A DNA stretch of 64,000 nucleotides from Phoenix dactylifera (GCF_009389715.1 NW_024067666.1:1653001-1717000), one strand, 5' to 3'; counted from the stretch's first letter, positions 11,544 to 22,679 are shown. Program-made: numbers and translations. Notes: a model not told the origin generated them from the sequence alone.

Positions 11544-14500
11544 TAAGCGTCATTTCTCTTCCGCGGTAGTATCACGATAGCTACCCGTACTACCCCACTA
11601 GGTGTGCTAAAAAAGATATATTATCATGGGATTCTCCATGGGATGTAAGCATGCATGAATTCCTAGATGGATCAGTGCGAATGCACAGCGTGCCACTAGT
11701 GTCAAGAATCGGAAAGACGAGAGCTATAAGAGTTTGCAGCATGGGTTTTGATGTTGAGCTTTAGTGACCTTCACTGCATCAGAAGAGGAGGCAGGTTGTA
11801 GTTGAAGCTATGATTCTACTCTAGCAGCTAGGCATAAATTAAGGTAAAGCAAGGTAAACAAAGCAAGAAAAAGATAAATACAACAATAAAATAAAGATAA
11901 AGATAAACGATAAGTATTTGATTGGCCAAAGAATCTCCTTCATAAAATTGCAATTTGATATTTATAAGTAGCTACTATTGTCTATCGGGGTAGGTGCTAC
12001 TAGTTAACTTTTGATATATACTTGTTCTTGCTAGTTTAGGCCTTATGGGCTACCATTGTCAGCCCCAGTTATCCCTTAGAATTCCACTTTCCTCGTTCCA
12101 CTTACATGTTTTCCTAGGTTGTGGGACTATGGTTGATCTCAAATTCGATGATTTAGCACCACTCGACCAGTACGTACGTATATGATCATTCAACATACCT
12201 CGGCCGGATTCCATTCAGCCTGTCAGATGTCACATGTCAACCTATCTAAAGTTATTTTGTCCATCAAGTTTATCTTCATGTCATCTATCTAGGGCAATCC
12301 CATAAATTGCTAAATATATATGGATCCCTCAACCTCTATGTATGAACATGTTGAACTTTCAATTTGTGGATTTCTCAACATCCATGTAAAATTTAATTGA
12401 ACCTTTTCTCTACAAGTCACTCAATGTCCATGCGAGAGTAAATTGAACTCTCGCACCTCAGACAGAATTGGAGCTATGTTTGTTAATACATTGAAGGATT
12501 ATTCACCGCCAAGAAAGACTTTGGATCCTAAAATCTTAGGAAGTGGCTGCCAGATCAAGTGCTCATAGGGTTATAAAAAGTTGATCAATTCCTGGAAGTA
12601 TAGCTGCATGCTGAAAACGTTGAAGGGGATCAAACAGACCTTTGTTATTTCCAACAATAACTTCCTTTAGAATGTAGTTTCTTATCTTCGTAACTTCTTT
12701 AATAATTTCTCTAAGATAAATAACTCCCTTTCAGGTGATTATTCTCGCAAATAACCATCCTCCTGATAACTCTTTTTTAGTAGTTTAATTTCAAAGGCAA
12801 ACCATTAATATGTAGTTTTGTATGCAAGTAACAGGTGGACAAATATAAGTGTTTCAAATATTACAACAGAAATAATTAACCAAATTTTGATCGGCTTAAA
12901 TTTTTTGATTATTATTATAGTTGGCCGATGGCTAATTTTGTGAGATGGGAAATTTATATTTGATTAGAATTTCTCCAAGTTCATGAATTTCGCCTCCCTA
13001 TCATCTTCTGTTTTATATCCTAATAATTCTGGTTCCTCCCTCGGTTGTTATCTAAGACTAGGTCTGCATTAGATTGAAATGAATTTATCAAACAGAATTG
13101 CAATGAATGATTGACTGTTTATGACAGATAATATTTCTACCTTCTGCATCAGAAGAGTCATACACAGGTGGTTATGATGCATAATATTTTGAACAGATAA
13201 GAAAATATTGACTGCAAACTTAGCCTAATTTTTTGACTTGGCCTCAAGATCATGCATGCATTAAGTCTTGTGCATAATAACCAAAAATGAACTTAACAAA
13301 AGTATGCATATATCGATATTTGAATCTGCCTTATGGACACTAACGTAGCAGAGACAATATCCATTTCAAAGCTTGGACATCGTATTTAGACATATTATGA
13401 TGATTTGTTGAATTATTCTATTAACAAACAACATTGAAGGAAGTGCATGCATTGCAGGTGATGGTGGATTGCACATAAAACGATTTTCATTCAGACTACG
13501 ACATTGATGATTTCTAGTGATTCTTCATCAGTTAAAAGCTAACAATTTTCACTAATGTCACTAGGAAACCTTTTCCACATAAAAGCAAAACTGGTTTTGC
13601 TCATGGTCAGATTCATGCACAACTTTGGCAGATTGCAGAGCATAAGGGAGTTACTTGAAGTTACTGCTCTGGTTCTTTCCTAGTAGACCGAGTTATCATG
13701 CTCCTTTCCTTTCATTTGTGAATTTACTCTGAATTAGAGAAGATGGTTATTGTGAAGGTGCGTAAGATGAGCTCCTCGCAGAATTATACGTTCCTGACGA
13801 GAATTTTTCCACCACTTGGAAGATTAGCCAAACTCACTTCTGAAGCGTCGATATAACTTTGTCTCCTGCGATATACGTTTAGTGCAGAAAGGGATTTCAA
13901 AAGATTTGACCTATACATCTTGCTGATGCTTTGCTTGGAAGAGCAGTCGACATCTTTATTACTAATCGTTGTGGACCAATGCTACCAGCGGTTTTTTGGA
14001 CCCGTTGCATTACTTATGCTGTTTATGTGATATGCCACTCTCCATTGAGACCACTGTAGCAATTAAAATGGAGTGTTTGATTGTGTTGAAACCACATGCT
14101 TGAGTTAGGATGAGCTTCTTCCCTTTTTGTTTCAGTGATTTGCTGAATAGCTAGCAAGCAGCCAACTTAAACTACCAGTTACGCTCTTATATCCAGCTGT
14201 GTTAATTTCTTATCAGCCAGAAACGCGCGATTCATCGCGTTACTTCATTAAAATAAGCCTGCCCTTCAAATCTCTTGTTGGTTAATGCTTGTCATTAGTC
14301 TTGAGAGGCCTCAAAACAAACCCAAGTTTATTGGGAAAGCCCATGATGGGAAATCTCTTGTTGATTAGTGCTTGTCATTAGTCTGAGGCCTCAAAACCGA
14401 CCCAGACAGACCCAAGACAATATTGTCAGTTTTCTAACTCTGCTTCCCGTAGTTGTCTGTCAGTTCTCAACAAAATTGTTGAACTTTAATGAATCACTTC

Positions 14501-14801
14501 TAGAAAAGACTAAATGATGATCAAGAAGATGGATCCTAGGATTGCCTGTGAGTTCTGATCCCTTGTGTGCACTAGGGGTGGCATGATCACATCCACTGTC
14601 ATGGCTATATATAATCAGTTATTAGGTTGAGCATCAATAAGAGTCCATGGACATTCTATTTTATTTCATCCCTGCAACAAATTGCACCATTTCAAACGAA
14701 GAAGGAAGGGTGAGAGTGAGATAACGAAAGAAATAGCACAATTAAACGGAGGCAAAGCCACTTGGACTAACAGCGCCGAAAAGAAACCAAGTCTCCAATA
14801 C
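11544..14801. other. Intergenic, mostly featureless; one direct repeat
   Basis: No coding sequence was recognised over 3.2 kb. An imperfect direct repeat of about 53-58 bp, containing AAATCTCTTGTTG and TTGTCATTAGTC, occurs at 14268-14325 and 14351-14403. The segment next to 14802 is the expected 3' flank of the VQ gene. Confidence 0.45.
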
Positions 14802-15296
14802 TCAAAGCACAGCGCCACTGCTCTGCTCCAGCGTCGCAATGGATCCCGGGCTCAGTAGAGGAAAAGAACACCACGATGTATACAACGATGGCGAGAAGAG
14901 CCCTCCCAGCCCTGTCGGAGACTGGTAACCGGAAACAGCCTTCTGCTCCACTGGCTGCATGGCCGCTGTCGAAAAATAGTTATTATTATCAAACATAGGC
15001 TGCGGCGGAGGCAGCGGAGTTCTTGGGGCCAAGTCGAGGGGCGGAGGTGGTCGTGCCGTGCTCCTGAGAGGGCGAGGGGTGGGCGGTGGTGCACCGGTGA
15101 GCATCTGCACAAGCTGGCGGAAGCCTCGGGGGTCGACTCGGTAGACCTTGGGCGGCACCGGACGGTCGGTCCTCTTCCACGGCTTCGCCGGCGGCTTTTT
15201 CACCGAGTGGAGCGCTGCCTGCAGGAAGGCTGGTGCTTTGGCTTGCTTCTCTGTGGCTCCTCCCAGGTCCAGAGAAAGAGGAGGAGATTTCTCCAT
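14802..15296 (-). CDS. VQ motif-containing protein, 164 aa, single exon
   Basis: The intronless ORF encodes a short, proline-rich, basic protein. Residues 59-68 read FRQLVQMLTG and match the FxxxVQxLTG core that defines plant VQ proteins. It is preceded by PPKVYRVDPRG, the usual lead-in of the family. VQ proteins are nuclear (some plastid) cofactors that bind WRKY transcription factors, MAP kinases or sigma-factor-binding partners in stress and growth responses; the partner here cannot be told from sequence. Flanks are disordered: lysine/proline before the motif, then long PPPTPRP- and PPPLDL-type stretches. The start at 15296 is the first ATG after a TATA-like box and gives a typical N-terminus. 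Length and lack of introns fit the family. Confidence 0.9.
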   Translation of the reverse strand: MEKSPPLSLDLGGATEKQAKAPAFLQAALHSVKKPPAKPWKRTDRPVPPKVYRVDPRGFRQLVQMLTGAPPPTPRPLRSTARPPPPLDLAPRTPLPPPQPMFDNNNYFSTAAMQPVEQKAVSGYQSPTGLGGLFSPSLYTSWCSFPLLSPGSIATLEQSSGAVL

Positions 15297-15356
15297 TTCT
15301 AGCTCTCTTCTCTCCTATCCTCCTGTGTCAAAGGATGGATGCAGGAGAATGGAGGG

Positions 15357-15362
15357 ATATAT
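15357..15362 (-). promoter_or_regulatory. TATA-like box of the VQ gene
   Basis: ATATAT within CATATATCCC on the minus strand lies about 61 nt upstream of the ATG, a reasonable TATA position for a plant gene with a short leader. Confidence 0.45.
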
Positions 15363-15421
15363 GAGAGGAGGTGGAATTTGAGCGTTTTACCTCGGTTTCG
15401 TCATCGTGGCGGCTCAGTGGA

Positions 15422-16456
15422 CACGTGGAGGTAGCAAGTGGTCAAAAGAAGTGGGCCGAGTTGACGTTGGGTGTTGGGCCGGGACTTTTTCTTTTGCCAA
15501 AAGTGTTTTTCTTTACGTGCAGATGAGGTCCCGCGAAGCAACTTGGCGGGGCATTACCACGGGTGAGTTGACCTGCGCCGGGGGGAGTCGTTGTCACGTG
15601 GAACGTTTTATGAAGGGAGGACCCACACGGCGGCCGCCGTTGAGGATATGAGGACGGCCCAGATTACGTGGGCCTGTTGTATGTCACGAGTTTTTGTGGG
15701 ACCCCAGCCGTCTGAATCAAAAGCATTGCGGTTCAAATCTCTTGCGCTTCTCAATAGCTTTCTTCGCATCGTTCGCCACGCACAACCCCCCTTAATCTCA
15801 TCTCTGTCTGCAATGCAGCTGATCCAGTTACGGGGGAGCTTACTTTTTTAGTAGCCTTGAAAGGAAATAAAAATGGTGCAGTAGTGTTTTGATGGACTCT
15901 CTTCTTGTGGAAGATCCAGCCAAAGTAATTCAGTTCCAAGCAGTATAGTTTAGTTTAATTAGTTCAAGCAAGCAAAGATTTATGCAATTTTTTTTCTGCA
16001 ATACTTCTTCAAAAACACAGTTTCTGCATTTTAAAGATGATCCAGTGTAAGTTACAGTCATATGGCCTGGACGACAGTGGCATGGTATTATACCACACAC
16101 TATAGATGATCATGAGTCAGGCATTGAGCCCAAATTTTATTTATTTTTAATCGAATTTCGGGCTACACAGCTTGATTACGGTTTAGAAAGTTATTGCCAA
16201 GCATAATCACTTTACTTCATGGTTGAGTCCATGACGTAGTTTCCCATGTCATCACGCCTGTATTCTTGATACGTAAATTGAACAAATAAATAAGCGGAAC
16301 ATGAAGGAAGGAAACTACGTCGGCATAACGACTTTTATTTATTTTGTTTAAATATACGGAGGTTTGAACGGATTGCATCACCTAATTCTACGTATCCAAT
16401 TTGATATAATCGAAAAGTAGCAACTTCTTTGGCACGTTGGCGTGGTCAATGGTCAA
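15422..16456 (-). promoter_or_regulatory. W-box and G-box cluster upstream of the VQ gene
   Basis: W-box cores TTGACC occur on the minus strand at 15440-15445, 16444-16449 and 16451-16456 (the last two only 1 nt apart) and on the plus strand at 15568-15573, with TTGACG at 15461-15466. G-boxes CACGTG lie at 15422-15427 and 15595-15600. W-boxes are WRKY sites and VQ proteins are WRKY partners, so feedback control is plausible. This is inference: short motifs recur by chance. Confidence 0.45.
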
Positions 16457-16844
16457 GTTGTTTGAATGGCTTCGCTGGTTTCACGATAATAAAAGAAACA
16501 GAAACGGCATCAGCAGGGTCTCTTGCCGGCGGTTGAAATGAGGGGGGTCCACCATTTGGATGGTCCGTCTCTTCCCAGTCGTTGAATTCTGATCCCGGCC
16601 GCCCACCCATCACTTTCACGTGACGTAATTGTTCTTTAGGCTGTGAAGACTAGATTTAGAATTTCCATTTATGGCAAATCCTGAAGGGAAAGATCTCCTC
16701 AGGCTTTTTACCAGACGACCACGCCACCCTCGTGCTCATCTCTTTCGTCACTTCTTTGCTCGCCTAATCGACTTAGCTCTTGCCATCGCCATGGATTCCT
16801 TCCCCTAATTTTAGAGTTTTCAAGGTAGGATCGAGGTGTGAGAA
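16457..16844. other. Intergenic, nothing recognised
   Basis: Mixed-composition spacer with a CACGTGACGT-like element near 16618. No gene was supported. Confidence 0.4.
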
Positions 16845-17033
16845 GATGGAAGATGGAGAGGATTCGATCCATGGTGTCGCAGCGCCACGTGGACCTATAG
16901 ATTGAGTGCAGCCGCTGGGTCTCGCCCCCCTCCGGCGACTGGCTTCGCAATCTCGCAGGCATCGACGGGCACTGCTCGGCCGGCCGCCTCGACAACATCC
17001 GCGGCATCCCGGACATATCAGGTCGAGCCATAT
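16845..17033 (+). other. Unrecognised GC-rich exon-like fragment
   Basis: A plus-strand frame reads MERIRSMVSQRHVDL, then a stop, then IECSRWVSPPSGDWLRNLAG and on to a possible splice donor (ATATCAGGTCG) near 17021. The composition is gene-like, but an internal stop is present and I cannot name the family. It may be a decayed first exon. It is followed by degenerate repeat sequence and an (AT)n run at 17080. Confidence 0.3.
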
Positions 17034-17275
17034 CGATTTCCGGTTAAGCTCAAGTTCAGGCCCGGGTCTAACCTGATATATATATATATATTTTTTTTTA
17101 CAAAAATTAGTTAAACATCTCCTTAACTTAGTTTCACTCTGTAATCTTCGACTTTAAAAGTTTTAAAGTGATTCATAAAGTTTGGTATGGGGTTCGACGT
17201 GATCCCACCATCCATCCAGGATTGTATGTATCATGCGACGGCCGAGTAAGACCTTTAAAACCGAATTATTCTTAC

Positions 17276-17465
17276 CTTGAAGAACAAAATAACTGAGAGC
17301 AACCAAGTATGGCTCAAAGTAGAGATTTGAGAATGAATACATTATACTTCCCCTTAATATCTCTCCAAGATTATCTGCAATAGCCGCGAGAAGCATAAGA
17401 ACAATTGGCTGAATCTTTTTCTGACAATTTTTCTGAATCCAATCAAGACACGAGCCAAGCACACC
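17276..17465 (-). pseudogene. Orphan internal exon, 190 nt, family not recognised
   Basis: On the minus strand a 190-nt open segment is bounded by an acceptor (ACCTTCAG before 17465) and a strong donor (CAAG|GTAAGAAT after 17276). It encodes 63 residues starting GVLGSCLDWIQKNCQKK and ending ALSYFVLQ, a helical, leucine-rich pattern that could suit a HEAT/ARM-type repeat protein. No neighbouring exon was found within a few kilobases on either side. It is probably a captured or stranded exon. Family assignment would need a protein search. Confidence 0.5.
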
Positions 17466-18127
17466 CTGAAGGTTCTCATGTTTGTCAAGTATGTATATAT
17501 GGAAAATTATTTACATTATACGGCAGACTCATCTGCAAAAACAATCAAGGAAGGGGTAAATTTTTTGGCATAACATATTCACAGTTGAGAGGATAATTTA
17601 TGCTCATGGTACAACCCATCCAAATTCACAGTTGAATTCAGCCCAAAGAAACTCACCATTCTGAGACTTCTTTGGGCATGAAGAACCACAAGAAGAGAGT
17701 TTTCAGGTGTCCAAAGTGGCATATGCATAAGAGGCTTATACTTGAGACTAGTTCTCATGAAAGCAGGCCCTTAATGGGCTGGACATGACCTTGGGCATTT
17801 TGGTTTAATCAGTACAGTCACTAAGAATTGAGACTAGCGATTGACGCTCAAGTTTTTCTGCACCATTTAAAAATTTATTGTCTCTCAATAAATTAGATTG
17901 GGTGAGAGTCTCTTTCCATTATCTTAAAAAAAGGACCTGGAAACACGCTCATTCATGGGGATCCACTAGATGCTACCCCTACAGCATATTCAACACATGT
18001 ATCGTAATTGACAGCATACTTATAAAGTTGCAGAGCATGCATAATATATGGTAGAAGGAATGGCTATAGGCCCTAGCTATAATGCAAGTGAAAATAGCCT
18101 CTGCAATTTATCTAGTTCCCACCTAAA
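17466..18127. other. Intergenic, nothing recognised
   Basis: AT-rich spacer between the orphan exon and the second TRIM. No coding signal was seen. Confidence 0.45.
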
Positions 18128-18505
18128 TAATCGAAGTATCATAGTCCCATATTGATTAATAAAAGAGATACTATATGGATTTATATAATCCGGGTTAGTC
18201 CTCCTCGTAATTGCTTAAGTATTTAGGCTGCAAGTTTGTAATAAGTGGTATCAAAGCCACGCTTATTGTGCGTCACGATTTTTCTTAGTCGTGTAGGCCT
18301 CTCACTAGGAGATACTAGGGTCAAGTAGGATCTGGGCTACGAGTAGAGCCTCTTCTCTTGTGTAGAAGCCAACCATGACGCAATAAAGATGCCACGCGAT
18401 TGCGTGGGGTGATTATCATAGTCCCATATTGATTAATAAAAGAGATGACATATGAGTTTATTAGCTTAGGCCAATCTTCCTTCTAACAACTTATAATCTT
18501 TTGTG
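18128..18505 (+). mobile_element. Second TRIM-like element (two LTRs, one internal segment)
   Basis: Two copies of a segment containing TATCATAGTCCCATATTG and TTAATAAAAGAGAT start near 18128 and 18410. The first is followed directly by TGGTATCAAAGCC at 18246-18258, an initiator tRNA-Met-type primer-binding site. The second is preceded by the purine-rich GCGTGGGG. The layout LTR-PBS-short internal-PPT-LTR without coding capacity is that of a TRIM. The outer ends are fuzzy and no target-site duplication was defined. Confidence 0.65.
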
Positions 18506-18997
18506 CTACCAGTCTGTGACTAAGGCCCCATTTGTGGGAGTTATTGGTAATAGAGCTTTTAAAAGTAGGGCTTTTATAAAAAGGCTGTTTGGCATTTGGT
18601 AACTACAGTTTTAAAGTACTCTGTCACTTTAACATGTATTTGGTAAACAAACTAACAAAGTATTTTTGGTATGATAAAATGACCATAAAGAACATCGCAT
18701 AGTATTATACAATAGAGCATAATAAAATATAATATATATTAATACATAAATATATGATATAGTATAATATTACTGTATTGTAATATACTATTATTATAAT
18801 ATAGTAATATAATATTGTATACTATAGCATAATAATTTAATATAATATTAAATTATTTAACATAACATATCAATATATCATGATATAATATAATATAATG
18901 CAATATTTATAGTATAATAAAATAATAAAGATATAAAATATTATAATTATTAGCATAAATTAATTTTTTATAATATAATAAATTTTCTAGTAATGAA

Positions 18998-19861
18998 TGA
19001 TGGGGGGCGAAATGGATCGTCCAGCCCACGGCTAAAAGGCCGCCCAGTCTTGGCCCAATAAATGCCAACACCGACCGATTGAATCCTCGGTCTGGCCCAG
19101 AGCCAGCTCAGCTTCGAACTCCACCAAAAGCTCCATCGGCTTCGGATATTCGCCGACTCTCCTGACCAAGTTCGGGGCGTCTCCAATATTCGCTGACTCG
19201 CCCCGACCGAGCTTGGGGCGCCCACTCCGGTAATACTCCCCGACCCTCGAGCTCGGGGCGCTCCACCAAGCATACTTCGGAACATGAGGAGCAGAGCTGC
19301 CCTCGGCACCCGTCTGACCGACCTCGCCAAATGCATGATGCGACCTCTCAACGAGCTCGGCCTCGCCATCAACTGCACCCATGTGCGCGCCTATGTCTTT
19401 CTACGTGGCCGTACATTACAACACCACCGTACCACGCCTTCATAGCTGGCCCTCAACAGTCAAAGGACGGCACCATGACTACTCCGGCCATACTCTGTTG
19501 TGACTGTCAAGACCTTACCGTTCTCGAGAACGGACAGCACCACACGCCACCAACCAGCCTTAGCTGCGCGCCATTTGGCTCAAAGCCACGCCCCCTCATG
19601 ATGAGGGCGGACAGTGCCTCTGCCACCTGGGCCTCTCTCCCGGGACTATAAATAGTCCGGTCAGGTAACTTCGAAGGAACTTTTGGCTGGACCAAATTCT
19701 AACTTGATCATCGGAGGGCCCTCACCGAAAACACCGGTGAGACTTTGTGCAGGTCCGCCGCCGTCGTGCAGGAGGTAGCCCCTGTCTTCTTCTTCCAACC
19801 ACCGGCGACTCCCTCGACTTCTCCGGCGTGGTCACCCTCAGTCCAAATTTGAACCACAACA
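18998..19861 (+). mobile_element. Solo-LTR-like sequence A (864 bp)
   Basis: It begins TGATGGGGGG and ends TTGAACCACAACA, the same ends as copy B, with which it aligns over its length at visibly reduced identity. A TATA box TATAAATA lies at 19647-19654. The GC-rich body contains CGAGCTCGGGGCGC-like motifs typical of gypsy LTRs. No internal coding region adjoins it. The flanking pentamers (ATGAA and GTGAT) do not match convincingly. Confidence 0.65.
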
Positions 19862-20068
19862 GTGATAAAATTGGTTAAACAATTATTAAAAGGACATTTT
19901 GTGTAATCGTTATATTTTATCATGGATATTTTGGTTAAAAAAACAGCTTTCCGACCGAGCCTAAAAATGCTTTTTCGAAAAACTCCAAAATAGAGCTTCT
20001 TATAAAAAGCTATTTTTAGCTTTCTGAAAAAGCTAAAACAGTTTTTCAAAATTTTTACCAAATGCCCC

Positions 20069-20922
20069 TGATAGGGGGAAAAATGGATCGTCCAGCCTAC
20101 ATCTAAAAGGCTACCCAATTTCGGCCCAGTAAATGTCAACGACAATCAGCTGAATCTTTACTTCGGCCCAGGGTCAGCTCGTCTTCGAGACTCCACCAAA
20201 AGCTCCACCAATTTCAGATATTCGCCGACTTCCTCGACCAAGCTCGAGGTACCTCTAGACATTCGCCGACCCGCCCCGACCCTCGAGCTCGAGGCGCTCC
20301 ACCGAGTACTTCTCGAAACCCGGGAAGCCGAGCTACTTCCAGCACCCGCCAAGCCGACCTCGTCAAACGCATGACGCGACTACTAAACGAGCCCGGCCTC
20401 GCCAACGACTGTACCCATGCGCAGGCCTACGCCCACCTACGTAGCCGTACTTCACAACACTACCATGTCGCATCTCCATAACCGGCCTTCAGCAGTCAGA
20501 CGACACCTTGACTACTCCGGCCATACCTTGCCGTGACTGTCAACACCCTATCGTTCTCAAGAACGGATAGTGCTGCACACTACCAGCCAGCCTAAGCTGC
20601 GCGCCATCCGGCTCAGAGCCACACCCCCTCATGATGAGGGCTAACAGTGCCTCTGCCACCTGGGCCACTTCACCGAGACTATAAATAGCTCGGTCAGGTA
20701 ACTTCTAAAGGACTTTTTTTAGCTGAACCAAATTTATCCCACTCTAACTTAATCGTCGGAGGGCCCTCATCGGGAACATCGGTGAGGATTTCTGCAGGTC
20801 CACGGCCGTCGCGCAGAAGGCCGTGGACCCACTCTAACTTAATCGTCTTCCCCTTCCAACCACCGACGGCTCCCTCGACTCCACCGGCGTGGTCATTCTC
20901 GGGCCAAATTTGAACCACAACA
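20069..20922 (+). mobile_element. Solo LTR B (854 bp), same family as A, with near-perfect target-site duplication
   Basis: It begins TGATAGGGGG and ends TTGAACCACAACA, with TATAAATA at 20680-20687. Flanks are GCCCC at 20064-20068 and ACCCC at 20923-20927, one change from a 5-bp duplication. Flanking sequence continues across the insertion as MITE sequence. This is the product of LTR-LTR recombination that removed the internal part. Confidence 0.75.
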
Positions 20923-21221
20923 ACCCCTATTTCATCTAAAAGTACTTTTGGAGGGCCAAAAAGTACACTCTCTAAACAGGGCCTAAGACTGCAAATGGGT
21001 CGAGTTGCCGCTTAGACCCGACCCGACCCATTTTGGAAGACCTGTGGGCTGGGCCGGGTTCTAAAATTGGACCCATTTTATTTTCGATCGGTTCTGGGTT
21101 TACTGAATTCAAACCCGACCCGACCCATTTTAATTTTGGATAATTTTGGGTTTCCAACCTTATAACCCGACCCTACTCAAACTAAACCCTAACCCTAGGT
21201 TTTTATTTTCTTGGATTAATG

Positions 21222-21426
21222 GGGAGAGAAATGGCGATAACTCCGACGGCCTAGTGCCGACGCTCTACTTCGGGGACTTCCATGGGGCAATGACGGATGC
21301 ACACATCTTCGAGCTCTTCTCCTCCATTGGGGCGCTGACATTCGTCTGGGTCTTCCACGATTCCACCACCGGGGACTCCCTCGACTACAGCTACGTCAAC
21401 TACATTTCCACCCAAGATAGTATGAA
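21222..21426 (+). pseudogene. Poly(A)-binding protein RRM1 fragment
   Basis: The plus-strand frame reads PTLYFGDFHGAMTDAHIFELF and then STTGDSLDYSYVNYISTQDSMN. LYFGDFHG occupies the RNP2 position and YSYVNY the RNP1 position of a first RRM, in the order and spacing of plant cytoplasmic poly(A)-binding proteins. The usual glycine in RNP1 and several loop residues differ, and the frame runs into unrelated sequence after about 68 codons. It is a captured or retro-copied fragment, not a working gene. Confidence 0.7.
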
Positions 21427-21482
21427 CCTTAGATTTCTCGATGTCTTTGCCCGTTCTTGATTTCGATTTCTTCTCGTTGGAA

Positions 21483-21795
21483 CCTTGGATTTCATTGCGC
21501 TCCTCGTAGACATAGATCTTGAGGTCGAGGCCGAAGCCGTAGCCTCGATTGGGCCATGGGAGGGCGCTGGCGCGGTCGAAGAGGGAGGCAGCGGAGTGGC
21601 CGGTGGAGAGGGGAGCAGAGGAAGGGAGGGGCAGGAGAGGTGGTCAAAGGCATGGGCGAGGAGGAAGGTGGTGAGGAGGAGGGCGAGGGCACCGATCTGG
21701 TGGGCCCTCGTGAAGAGAGGGAGGGGGTGGTTGCGATGGTAGGGCCTGCTGTCGACAGTGGAGAAAGGGGCTCGGCTCCAGTTTAGGCTCCCCAT
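21483..21795 (-). pseudogene. N-terminal fragment of a GT47 exostosin-like glycosyltransferase
   Basis: The minus-strand ATG at 21795 opens MGSLNWSRAPFSTVDSRPYH, followed by a hydrophobic segment IGALALLLTTFLLAHAF that suits the signal anchor of a type II Golgi protein, then a proline/serine stem. A frame change near 21560 leads to GYGFGLDLKIYVYEERNEIQ, and KIYVYEE is the hallmark start of plant exostosin/GT47 domains. Coding stops there. The frameshift and truncation make it a pseudogene piece, antisense to the RRM fragment beside it. Confidence 0.6.
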
Positions 21796-22595
21796 CGGAG
21801 CAGGAGGGAGAGAGCTGGGATGGGGAATGTCTTTGTGGGAGATTGATCTTGAGCAATGAATTGTAGAGGAAATGGTGATCCAAGAGTACATTGATTAAAT
21901 CACTTGGGAAGCCCAAACACAAGTGGCTTCGGGTTTGTCCCTGCGAGCCCAGCTTGCACGAGTATGGACAACACAACATGGGTCTATTCCTCTGAAAAAT
22001 CGAGAAAAAAAAAGAAGAAAAAAACACGATTTTCATTATGATGATTTGTTCATTCTATTGTATATAGTTTACTTTTATACTTTGTAATTTCTGCAATGAC
22101 TTCCAATGTTCTGACCCGAACCGAATCTGACCCAGACATGAATTTTTTGGATTGGGACTAGAAAATACATGGACCCAATCCGATCCAAATAACCTGTTAG
22201 GTTAGAAATTTTAGCAATGGACTCGACTTGACCCGATCTTCTATTGGATTGGATTTGGGTACAATATTAAAAACTAAACAAGAAACCAGATTAGGTCAGA
22301 GTTACTCATGACTCAGTCCGACCCGACCCATTTGCACTCCTATCTGTAACATAAGGCATCCTTATTAATAAGATAGCAGGCTTATGGTTTTTCTTTGAAG
22401 TAAAAAGTAACTTTGTTAGATATCAAATGTCATACAAAAATATATATGATTTGTGCTTATTCTGACTGCTAATTTTTTATGTCAAACTCGGCAGTTTCCA
22501 ACTTGTATGTTGTCATAAGCATTTAGATTGAAAAGGCGGAGTCGAATTTGATCTTGTTGAGACTGATCAGATCTAACCTAAATCTAAATTCTAGA

Positions 22596-22598
<3 letters not shown>

Positions 22599-22679
<81 letters not shown>

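Larger units (their letters stand above)
18524..20983. mobile_element. Tourist-like (PIF/Harbinger) MITE disrupted by two LTR insertions
   Basis: The left end GGCCCCATTTGTGGGAG and the reverse complement of the right end GGCCCTGTTTAGAGAGT match at most positions and are flanked by TAA on both sides (18521-18523 and 20984-20986), the usual Tourist/Harbinger duplication. The interior outside the two LTRs is AT-rich, with AAAAAGCTNTTTTAGCTTT-type palindromic runs and no coding sequence. LTR A (18998-19861) and LTR B (20069-20922) have inserted into it, so it is the older layer. Confidence 0.65.
20990..22338. mobile_element. Pack-type inverted-repeat element carrying two captured gene fragments
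   Basis: The left end TGCAAATGGGTCGAGT (from 20990) is mirrored at the right end, where CCGACCCGACCCATTTGCA ends near 22335. Subterminal regions on both sides are rich in CCCGACCCGACCCATTTT-type motifs. Between them lie a plus-strand RRM fragment (21222-21426) and a minus-strand exostosin-type fragment (21483-21795). No transposase was seen. The exact ends, TSD and superfamily are undetermined. A related non-coding repeat lies at 23620-23880. Confidence 0.5.

Noticed and set aside
11040..11570. GGTAGT at 11040-11045 and 11565-11570 as target-site duplication of the MITE
   Set aside because: The right copy lies 21 bp beyond the matching inverted repeat end, so it is probably coincidence.
15700..15760. 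tRNA-like GGTTCAAATC box
   Set aside because: No matching acceptor stem or anticodon arm could be built around it.
21146..21460. Functional RNA-binding protein gene from the 104-codon ORF
   Set aside because: Only part of one RRM is present, key RNP1 residues differ, and flanks are transposon repeats.
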